From a bacterium (lineage in GTDB: Bacteria; UBP14; UBA6098): 6,004 bases of DNA. The stretch's first letter is position 1. Every line of letters starts with the position of its first letter. Location: NCBI GenBank assembly GCA_030642425.1, contig DAOWNU010000136.1, positions 1 through 6,004 on the forward strand, written 5' to 3'. Below, piece by piece: positions 1-4,636 of the stretch. The position numbers and the translations under genes were made by a program. Under the pieces are notes generated by a model. It worked only from the letters and a program-made list of their open reading frames with translations. It was not told the origin of the DNA and ran no database searches.

Positions 1-1143
1 GAGGCAAACCAAAATAGCAAAGAAGCGAATATTGGACTAATTGGCGGTTACAATATCCATCGATGGTGTGCATTGGAATTGTGCTTGATGGGAGATCCTG
101 AAACACCTTTCGCTACTCCATCAGGCTCTAAAATGGTTACCGTTGCTAATAATGGTGGTGATTCTCTTAATATAACTGATATTTTAGGAAGAAACCAGGC
201 CGTTACTGCATTCCCGGATTCATTTTCTTTGGCTCCGGGTGAAAATATGGAAGTTATTATAACGGTAGTTTCAGGGGCGTTTGCCTCAAGCGTGATACAT
301 GATACCTTATTTTTCGAAAGCAACGACCCTGACGAATCTATAGCCCCCTTATTTATACAGATTAATATATCCGGTGCTCCGTATAGGACAGGCGGAATAC
401 CTCCAATTATTGAAGATGTTTTACTTTCAACTGATTCTGTTGTGCACGGAAGCCACACTCTTGTTGCATTCAGTGGTTCTGGTTCAGACCCCGATGGATA
501 TATAACCGATTATATGTGGATGGGAACTTTGCCAGAAACTACATACGCATCTTCCTTATCTCCTATGGATTTACCTAATTATTTCTTCTCTAATGAATCG
601 ACTTTTACGATAGACATAGATACGATTGCTCCTGGAATGTATGAAGTTATTTTTAGCATTCGAGATAACGACGGTAATTGGTCGGTTCCAGAAATCAGTT
701 ATTTGGAGGTTATTTCCAATGTTTTGGAAGTTGAAGTTAATACGGGTTGGAATCTGCTTTCTGTGCCAACAGCAGAAGCGCAACCGTGGACGCTATTTGG
801 CGATATTCCCTACGGCTATGACCCCTCTGTCGGAGATTATTACACATCCGATTCGCTTTATCCGGGCAAAGGCTATTTTGTTCTAAGCATGGCGCCAGAT
901 ACTGTCGAAATACCTTGTGGCTTATTCTCCTATACGGACACTATACAACCGGGTTGGAACCTGTTAGGTGGCTTAGACCATGCTTCTCCTTCGCACAGTT
1001 TTATAACTATTCCGCCGGGTTTAGAGCTATCGCCTTTTTATGGTTGGAATGGAAACTCATATTTTTACACCGATTCGTTGCTTCCCGGTTGCGCTTATTG
1101 GTTCTTATCGAGTAGCCACGGGAGAATAACGGTTGGGCCGTAA
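1..1143 (+). CDS. C-terminal part of a secreted multidomain protein, probably C25 (gingipain-like) peptidase family; 5' end outside window
   Basis: The frame is open from base 1 to TAA at 1141-1143, giving 380 visible residues; no start is in view, so the gene is cut by the left edge. Residues 20-38 (HRWCALELCLMGDPETPFA) resemble the LGDPE-[ML]-P segment that closes the catalytic region of many C25 cysteine peptidases; the catalytic His/Cys would lie upstream. Residues 41-126 look like a Hydin/DUF1573-type Ig domain (ANNGGDSLNITDI, then DTLFFESNDPDE). Residues 141-240 are PKD-like (SGSGSDPDGYITDYMW). Residues 243-380 hold two copies of a GWNLL module (GWNLLSVP at 249, GWNLLGG at 318), each with a later PGxxYxxLS segment. 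There is no YPNPF-type sorting tail. The protein is inferred to be exported and surface-associated. Codon third positions are AT-rich, unlike the two genes downstream. The coding call is firm; the C25 assignment is recall of a motif and could be wrong. Confidence 0.85.
   Translation, partial: EANQNSKEANIGLIGGYNIHRWCALELCLMGDPETPFATPSGSKMVTVANNGGDSLNITDILGRNQAVTAFPDSFSLAPGENMEVIITVVSGAFASSVIHDTLFFESNDPDESIAPLFIQINISGAPYRTGGIPPIIEDVLLSTDSVVHGSHTLVAFSGSGSDPDGYITDYMWMGTLPETTYASSLSPMDLPNYFFSNESTFTIDIDTIAPGMYEVIFSIRDNDGNWSVPEISYLEVISNVLEVEVNTGWNLLSVPTAEAQPWTLFGDIPYGYDPSVGDYYTSDSLYPGKGYFVLSMAPDTVEIPCGLFSYTDTIQPGWNLLGGLDHASPSHSFITIPPGLELSPFYGWNGNSYFYTDSLLPGCAYWFLSSSHGRITVGP
127..378 (+). other. Hydin/DUF1573-like Ig domain
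   Basis: Residues 43-126 of the visible protein run from KMVTVANNGGDSL to FIQINISG. The order 'NxGxxxLxI', then 'FSLAPGExxEVxITV', then 'DTLxFxSNDPDE' is the usual pattern of ASH/Hydin or choice-of-anchor D beta-sandwiches. These are common as spacers in bacterial surface proteins. The family is recognised by pattern only; no profile search was possible. Confidence 0.6.
421..720 (+). other. PKD-like domain
   Basis: Residues 141-240 contain SGSGSDPDGYITDYMW, which matches the S-x-DPDG-x-I-x-x-Y-x-W core of PKD folds. It ends in a typical last strand (IRDNDGNWSVPEISYLEV). PKD domains act as extracellular spacers or carbohydrate/protein contact modules. The role here is inferred. Confidence 0.6.
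727..1140 (+). repeat. Two GWNLL modules at the C-terminus
   Basis: The first copy runs from about residue 243 (VEVNTGWNLLSVP to LYPGKGYFVLS). The second runs from about residue 314 (TIQPGWNLLGG to LLPGCAYWFLSS). The shared frame is GWNLL at the start and a [LY]-x-PGxxYxx-LS segment near the end. Such modules commonly end large extracellular proteins of FCB-group and candidate-phylum bacteria; their role is unknown to me. Confidence 0.6.
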
Positions 1144-1187
1144 ATCCGTCGCGAAGCGGTTTATTTGAAATAAAATTGAGATAGTTC

Positions 1188-1214
1188 TTGACTTTATATC
1201 GCTCACAATATTTT
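1188..1214 (+). promoter_or_regulatory. Weak sigma70-like promoter candidate
   Basis: TTGACT at 1188-1193 is a good -35 match. TATTTT at 1209-1214 is a poor -10 match, and the 15-bp spacer is short. It lies in the AT-rich gap after the first gene and could drive transcription across 1404-4449. An AT-rich stretch throws up such matches by chance, and the sigma factors of this lineage are unknown. Confidence 0.2.
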
Positions 1215-1233
1215 TTTGGGTTGCGAAATAGGG

Positions 1234-1248
1234 CGACGCTCCGCGTCG
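1234..1248. terminator. Short GC hairpin followed by a T run
   Basis: CGACGC (1234-1239) and GCGTCG (1243-1248) form a perfect 6-bp stem with a 3-base loop (TCC). The T run begins only at 1254, after AAAAG, so the arrangement is not a classical intrinsic terminator. It may still end transcription from the first gene about 100 bp upstream, or it may be a small dispersed palindrome. Confidence 0.3.
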
Positions 1249-1281
1249 AAAAGTTTTTAAATCGTTCTTTCCATTTTTATG

Positions 1282-1368
1282 TTCCGTAAGGGCGCGGCGG
1301 CGACATGCCCGTCGTGAGATTTGCGTAAATTACAAAACGGGCGCGCCACCGTCGCGCCCCTACGGGAA
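1282..1368. repeat. Large imperfect inverted repeat, REP/MITE-like element
   Basis: The left arm (1282-1312, TTCCGTAAGGGCGCGG and on) pairs with the right arm (1337-1368, ending CGCGCCCCTACGGGAA). About 25 of 31 positions match, with a 1-base bulge and a 24-base AT-rich loop. The arms are GC-rich islands in an AT-rich gap. The GTAGGGGC/GCCCCTAC outer border is a common look for dispersed palindromes in candidate-phylum genomes (recalled, not checked). A second, smaller element at 4574-4596 also ends in CCCCTAC. No convincing target duplication flanks it; TTTTAT at 1275 and at 1369 is short and AT-only. Confidence 0.6.
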
Positions 1369-1382
1369 TTTTATAATAAATA

Positions 1383-1392
1383 TTTCGCGAAA
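1383..1392. promoter_or_regulatory. 10-bp perfect palindrome just before a ribosome binding site
   Basis: TTTCGCGAAA lies directly upstream of GGAG at 1395. It could be a protein-binding site or a chance palindrome; a single copy in the window gives no further support. Confidence 0.15.
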
Positions 1393-1394
1393 AA

Positions 1395-1436
1395 GGAGAT
1401 AAAATGAACGGTTTTAAGGTGTGTCACGGGCCGTGA
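1395..1436 (+). other. Orphan ribosome binding site with a 10-residue mini-ORF
   Basis: GGAG (1395-1398) lies five bases before ATG 1404, an excellent translation start. It opens MNGFKVCHGP and stops at TGA 1434-1436. The stop lies inside a 13-bp inverted repeat (1424-1436, TCACGGGCCGTGA). Such a strong signal in front of so short a frame suggests a leader peptide or the stump of a lost gene. After the stop, the same frame enters the 21-bp array and stops again at TAA 1548. No homology is recognised. Confidence 0.35.
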
Positions 1437-1446
1437 AAGGGCGTAC

Positions 1447-1653
1447 ATGCTTGTTGTTACTGGGTTTGCACTTTGTCGAGGGCTTGCTGCACTTTGTCGA
1501 GAAGGCAGTGTAGTTTGTCGAGAAGCAATTGCACCTTGTCGAGAGCCTAATGCAGCTTGTCGAGAGGCAATTGCAGCTTGTCGAGAGCCGAGTGTAGCTT
1601 GTCGAGAAGGCTCTGCAGTTCGTCAAAAACGGATTGCAGCAAAGCGAAAATGA
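1447..1653 (+). CDS. Doubtful 68-residue heptad-repeat ORF
   Basis: An open frame runs from ATG 1447 to TGA 1651-1653. A weak AAAGGG lies at 1436-1441, five bases before the ATG. The product would be heptads of the form CREAIAP, CREPNAA, CREAIAA, CREPSVA, then a basic tail (RQKRIAAKRK). It lies entirely on the tandem array, which keeps several frames open by its periodicity alone, so openness is poor evidence of coding. The heptads lack a coiled-coil pattern. It ends 24 bases before the next gene. It is probably not a real gene. Confidence 0.15.
   Translation: MLVVTGFALCRGLAALCREGSVVCREAIAPCREPNAACREAIAACREPSVACREGSAVRQKRIAAKRK
1461..1649. repeat. 21-bp tandem repeat array, about nine units
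   Basis: The core TTGTCGAG recurs at an exact 21-bp spacing: its TGTC begins at 1474, 1495, 1516, 1537, 1558, 1579 and 1600. A degenerate unit follows around 1621 (TTCGTCAAAA), and a very worn one around 1642. Because 21 is seven codons, each frame gives heptads. The + frame from 1447 gives CRExxxx and the + frame of 1404 gives LSRxxCS. The minus strand gives LDKLxxx, which alone has the hydrophobic a/d spacing of a coiled coil. Units differ mainly at the variable bases between cores. Confidence 0.95.
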
Positions 1654-1668
1654 AAGATTGCCAATATC

Positions 1669-1672
1669 GGAG
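1669..1672 (+). promoter_or_regulatory. Ribosome binding site of the VWA gene
   Basis: GGAG lies five bases before ATG 1678. This supports that start, as does the signal peptide that begins there. Confidence 0.75.
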
Positions 1673-1677
1673 TAATC

Positions 1678-1737
1678 ATGAAAAGATTCCTACAAATAAC
1701 TCTCCTGATAATACTCGCCGTTACAACGGCTTTTGCG
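1678..1737 (+). other. Sec signal peptide
   Basis: The basic start MKR is followed by a hydrophobic core (LQITLLIILAVTT) and an AFA-A signal peptidase I site after residue 20. There is no lipobox cysteine. Confidence 0.9.
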
Positions 1738-4449
1738 GCCAAACCGGATCGGGAAATCCCGAAAGAGGGCGTCGAGATCGAAGGCATAACCTACAACTAT
1801 CGGGGGCACGCCTATCCGCTCGAACGGATTATGGAGGGCGAATTCTCTATCGAACTCTATTGCGGGGATAACGCCGGCGGCGTGGATATCGCATTTGTTA
1901 TCGACAACACCGGAAGTATGAGCGGCTCGATCACCGGTGTCAGGGATAATATCTCCGGGCTTATCGCGGAGCTTGATGCTGGAGGATACAATTATACACT
2001 TGGCGGAGTCTGCTACGGCGACGCTGTCGCGCCCGATTCCGAGTCCTTCGGCGGCGCCCGCGAGCTTTTCGACGCCGACGGCAATCTCGCAACAGGTTGG
2101 CAGATGACCGACGATTTCACCGCGTTCAACACATGGCTGTCCACGATTTCCGGCTGGGGCGGCGCCGACGGCCCCGAAAACAGCCTCTGCGCGATTATGG
2201 CCGCCGCGAATAATTACAACTGGCGCGAAAACGCGATTCATATCATCGTCTTTTTCACCGACAATACCTTTTACGAGACGGGAGACGGCTGCGACGGCAT
2301 CTGCAATTACACGCGCGCCGAGGGTTACGATGTTATTATCGACGGCGGGTTTATTCTCTTCTCTTCGACGAGATCGATTTCATTCGACGCCAGCTGCACC
2401 GCGATGAACGACCCTATCGACGCGACCTTCTGGTATGAGAACACAACGACCTCTTCCGGCGGCAACTGGTACAGCCTCGGCACCGCCTGGGATGTTATTT
2501 TCGACGACATCATTGTGCTGGTCGATACATTCGAGCTTATCAGCTTCTGTGTTACGAACAACACCGGCGCGTTTATCAGTTCGCTCACGGCGGAAATTAT
2601 CCCCGGCAGTTGTATTACAATAGTCAGCGATAACCCGCAAACTTACGGCCCGTGGGGTATCGGCGAAAGGCACTGCTATATGTGGCAGATCAACTCGACA
2701 GAGGGATGTGTCGGCCCCGAAGCCTGTTTCGATCTGGTTATCTCCGGGATGGGTTTCGCCGACACCGCGCGCGGATGTATTTTTATCCCGGACTGCGGAT
2801 GCCCCGGGCCTACAGCCGAACTCATCTGTCCGCCCCCCATGGCTATCTCGGCGTGCGATTATCAGGATGTTACGATCCATATCGACGGTGAGGAAAGCGG
2901 TGTGGAGGCCGCCGAAATAAGGATCGAGGTTGACGGCGCTGTCTATGAATTCCCGGAAAACATGTCCTTTTCGGACTATGTGCTTCGATACATCCCGCCG
3001 GTTCCGTGGCCGCACAACCGGGTCGTGGTCTATAACTTGATCGACGCTGAGGACTCGATGGGCTGCGATCTTCGGGAAGAAGTTTCCGGCGCGTTTATCA
3101 CCGATTTAGAGCCGCCGGCGGTTGTGCTTTTCGATCCGCCCTGCGGAACCGAATTCGGCGATTCTGTCGAGATAAGCTGGCATATCACGGATATACCCGG
3201 CGGAATAAATCAATCGAGCATCGTTATGAGGATTAACGATGTCGCGTATTTGCCGGGAGGAGATAATGTCGAGTTTATCGGAGATTGGACACTCGGATTC
3301 CTCGCGGAAGGCGATGTGATATTCCAGGCGAACTCTTTCGCAATCGGCCTTATGCCCGGCGATAATTTCACTGTCTGTCTCGATATTGCGGACAATATTC
3401 CCGCGAGCGCGGACTCGTGCGAACTCTGCGGCCCCAACGACACGACAATTTGCTGCGAATACTCGATTTCCCCGTGTGTCGGGCCGGTTGCGACAGTTAT
3501 TTGCCCGCCCGTAAGTCTCGTCGAAAATACAACTATTTCGGCCTGCCCGTATCAGGAAATAACCATTCTTCTGCTGGGCGCGGACAATCCCGTGAACGAA
3601 CCGACTATCACGCTTGAAGTCGCCGGAACAGAATATTGCTGCGCCGATATCGACCTGACCTACGCCGACGATATATTGACATTCACGCCGCAAACCCCGT
3701 GGGAACACGGCGATACAATAAACTATAACCTCACGAGGGCAAACGACACGCGCGGATGTTCGCTCGACGGGTCTGTCGAGTCATTCTTTGTGCTGGACAA
3801 CGAGCCGCCGATTGTTTCCGATATCCAGCCGCAGCCGGGATTCGAGTTCACCGGCTTCATGAGCATCGCGATGTGGATTGCGGACGGGCCGGCGGGGATC
3901 GATTATGAGCATATCGTTATATCTATAGACAGTATAGAATACCATATCGGGGACGGTTTTTTGACATACGCGGGAAATCGGGAATCCGGTATTGCGACAA
4001 TATCCGGCCGCCCCGACGAGTTCGAGGTGATTCGGGGGGACACGTTCGAGGTTTGTATCATGGTCGAGGATATGGTCCTTGCGAGCGAAGGCGTGTGCGA
4101 ACTCTGCGGCCCCAACGATACGGTCTATTGCTATGACTACATGTTCTATCCCGAAACGAACTGCGAGCGGGTGCCGAACCCGTTCACCCCGAACGGCGAC
4201 GGCATAAACGACTACGAGCAATTCCTTTACCCGGAGATGTATCGGCTGGACGGCGTTATCTCGATATTCGATATCCGCAACATGAAGGTGAAAGAGATCG
4301 AGGTCATGCACGGCGCGGGCGCGAAAGAGATGGCGCAATGGGACGGCACCGATTTTTCCGAAAAACTGCTTCCGCAGGGGCTTTATATTTATGTGATAAA
4401 GACCGAGAACGAGGTCGTCTGCGAGGGCACAATAACACTCGCCCGATGA
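1678..4449 (+). CDS. Exported von Willebrand factor A protein with duplicated Cys-rich units and CHU_C-like C-terminus
   Basis: This is a complete 923-residue protein. Residues 1-20 (MKRFLQITLLIILAVTTAFA) are a clear signal peptide with cleavage at AFA-AK. Residues 68-290 form a VWA domain: VDIAFVIDNTGSMSGS gives a DxTxS MIDAS (D76, T78, S80). Also present are GGADGPENSL (161-170) and IIVFFTDN (189-196), with D194 at the third metal-site position. Residues 291-376 are an unassigned beta-rich stretch. Residues 377-601 and 602-827 are two tandem units, each opening GPxAxxICPP and closing CELCGPND (581, 807). Residues 829-923 are a CHU_C/FlgD-Ig-like end (VPNPFTPNGDGINDY, WDG, LPQGLYIYVIK, GTITLAR). 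There are 35 cysteines, consistent with disulfides outside the cytoplasm. Type IX-like export and a divalent-metal-dependent adhesive role are inferred. The ligand is unknown. Base composition is GC-richer than in the gene to the left. Confidence 0.95.
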   Translation: MKRFLQITLLIILAVTTAFAAKPDREIPKEGVEIEGITYNYRGHAYPLERIMEGEFSIELYCGDNAGGVDIAFVIDNTGSMSGSITGVRDNISGLIAELDAGGYNYTLGGVCYGDAVAPDSESFGGARELFDADGNLATGWQMTDDFTAFNTWLSTISGWGGADGPENSLCAIMAAANNYNWRENAIHIIVFFTDNTFYETGDGCDGICNYTRAEGYDVIIDGGFILFSSTRSISFDASCTAMNDPIDATFWYENTTTSSGGNWYSLGTAWDVIFDDIIVLVDTFELISFCVTNNTGAFISSLTAEIIPGSCITIVSDNPQTYGPWGIGERHCYMWQINSTEGCVGPEACFDLVISGMGFADTARGCIFIPDCGCPGPTAELICPPPMAISACDYQDVTIHIDGEESGVEAAEIRIEVDGAVYEFPENMSFSDYVLRYIPPVPWPHNRVVVYNLIDAEDSMGCDLREEVSGAFITDLEPPAVVLFDPPCGTEFGDSVEISWHITDIPGGINQSSIVMRINDVAYLPGGDNVEFIGDWTLGFLAEGDVIFQANSFAIGLMPGDNFTVCLDIADNIPASADSCELCGPNDTTICCEYSISPCVGPVATVICPPVSLVENTTISACPYQEITILLLGADNPVNEPTITLEVAGTEYCCADIDLTYADDILTFTPQTPWEHGDTINYNLTRANDTRGCSLDGSVESFFVLDNEPPIVSDIQPQPGFEFTGFMSIAMWIADGPAGIDYEHIVISIDSIEYHIGDGFLTYAGNRESGIATISGRPDEFEVIRGDTFEVCIMVEDMVLASEGVCELCGPNDTVYCYDYMFYPETNCERVPNPFTPNGDGINDYEQFLYPEMYRLDGVISIFDIRNMKVKEIEVMHGAGAKEMAQWDGTDFSEKLLPQGLYIYVIKTENEVVCEGTITLAR
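1879..2547 (+). other. VWA domain with MIDAS
   Basis: Residues 68-290 begin with a hydrophobic strand and the metal motif D76-N-T78-G-S80. A GGxDxPE-like turn follows at 161-167, a segment seen in hemicentin- and integrin-beta-like VWA domains. The strand and Asp IIVFFTD (D194) come next, followed by N rather than the usual G. The five-residue metal core appears intact, so metal binding is expected. Confidence 0.85.
2806..4158 (+). repeat. Two tandem Cys-rich beta-sandwich units
   Basis: Unit 1 is residues 377-601 and unit 2 is residues 602-827. Matching landmarks are ICPP (C384, C609), ISAC (C393, C623), MGC/RGC (C463, C694), EPPAVVLFDP/EPPIVSDIQP, TVCLDI/EVCIMV (C567, C793) and CELCGPND (C581 and C584, C807 and C810). 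At DNA level a 24-base identical stretch (3417-3440 and 4095-4118) covers the last landmark. Unit 2 lacks the equivalent of C489 and has its own CC at 654-655. Each unit probably holds two Ig-like folds. Confidence 0.85.
4162..4446 (+). other. CHU_C / FlgD-Ig-like C-terminal domain
   Basis: Residues 829-923 carry NPFTPNGDGINDY, an ISIFDIRNMKV strand, AQWDGTDF, then LPQGLYIYVIK and a last strand GTITLAR. This is the usual order in the C-terminal domains that mark cargo of the type IX secretion system (type B) in Bacteroidota, and of relatives in other FCB lineages. Sorting function is inferred from the family. Confidence 0.8.
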
Positions 4450-4626
4450 GCGGGTTTCGCACTGCAGCGGATGCCACGTTACGGTCGGCAATAACGGAGA
4501 TGAAATGGCCAAAAACCGGACCGCCCGCAAGATGCGCAAACCAGTATGGGCAAATTGATTTTTCCCTCATCTCGGGCCAACGCAGTTGGCCCCTACAAAA
4601 CAATTGTGGATAATACGCAAAACGAA
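4450..4626. other. Intergenic stretch between the VWA and propeller genes
   Basis: This 177-base gap holds a strong ribosome binding site with a mini-ORF, an in-frame upstream extension of the propeller gene (ATG 4546) and a hairpin element flanked by 9-bp direct repeats. No promoter is recognised, and no strong terminator follows the VWA stop; the CCCG/CGGG pair at 4442-4454 is only 4 bp. Read-through from the VWA gene is therefore plausible, but operon structure is not proven. Confidence 0.6.
4496..4558 (+). other. Strong ribosome binding site and 17-residue basic mini-ORF
   Basis: GGAG (4496-4499) lies five bases before ATG 4505, which opens MAKNRTARKMRKPVWAN and stops at TGA 4556-4558. 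Six of the 17 residues are Lys or Arg. The frame overlaps ATG 4546 of the propeller gene frame, so it could couple translation of that gene. It could also be the true N-terminus put out of frame by one lost base (see findings). ATG 4500 gives another frame of 37 codons, but it sits directly against GGAG and is a poor start. Confidence 0.4.
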
Positions 4627-4636
4627 ATGATTTTTC
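4556..4636. mobile_element. Small hairpin element flanked by 9-bp direct repeats (MITE-like)
   Basis: TGATTTTTC occurs at 4556-4564 and again at 4628-4636. Between the copies are 63 bases holding a perfect 8-bp stem, GGGCCAAC (4574-4581) and GTTGGCCC (4585-4592), with loop GCA, followed by CCTAC. The direct repeats look like a target-site duplication. The GGCCCCTAC border recalls the palindrome at 1282-1368. The T-rich repeat could arise by chance, and the ends of the element have no matching terminal inverted repeats, so the class is uncertain. Confidence 0.45.

Larger units (their letters stand above)
1457..1675 (-). pseudogene. Possible decayed leucine-heptad coiled-coil ORF, minus strand
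   Basis: The minus frame reads ALLQSVFDELQSLLDKLH, then SALDKLQLPLDKLH, then TAG (1549-1547). It goes on as ALDKVQLLLDKLH, CLLDKVQQALDKVQTQ and TAA (1459-1457). Apart from the single TAG the heptad L-D-K-[LV]-x-x-x is kept without a break, with Leu/Val at positions a and d, Asp-Lys at b/c and Gln/His at e. That is a textbook parallel coiled coil. No ATG and no clear ribosome binding site precede it; the frame opens after a TGA at 1678-1676. I infer a remnant of a repeat protein, or a cassette copied from one. It overlaps no other real gene. Confidence 0.3.

Noticed and set aside
1146..1162. Possible terminator after the first gene
   Set aside because: The stem is only three GC pairs plus a G-U pair, and the following T run is interrupted, so it is too weak to call.
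1461..1649. CRISPR array
   Set aside because: The repeat period is 21 bp with no spacer of independent sequence; neighbouring units are near-identical in full and the period is codon-sized.
1557..1871. Plus-strand frame overlapping the array and the start of the VWA gene
   Set aside because: It is open only because of the 21-bp periodicity and then overlaps the signal peptide region of a well-supported gene in another frame.
2284..2307. CxxxC pair (C205, C209) in the VWA protein as a metal or heme site
   Set aside because: The cysteines are spaced by three residues and no CxxCH is present; with 35 cysteines in an exported protein, disulfides are the simpler reading.
4442..4457. Terminator overlapping the VWA stop codon
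   Set aside because: A 4-bp CCCG/CGGG stem followed by only three Ts is not convincing.
1690..4603. Long minus-strand open frames opposite the VWA gene (for example 2380-3015, 3106-3708, 3781-4539)
   Set aside because: They are GC-rich antisense shadows without ribosome binding sites, signal peptides or recognisable domains; the + frame has a full domain series.
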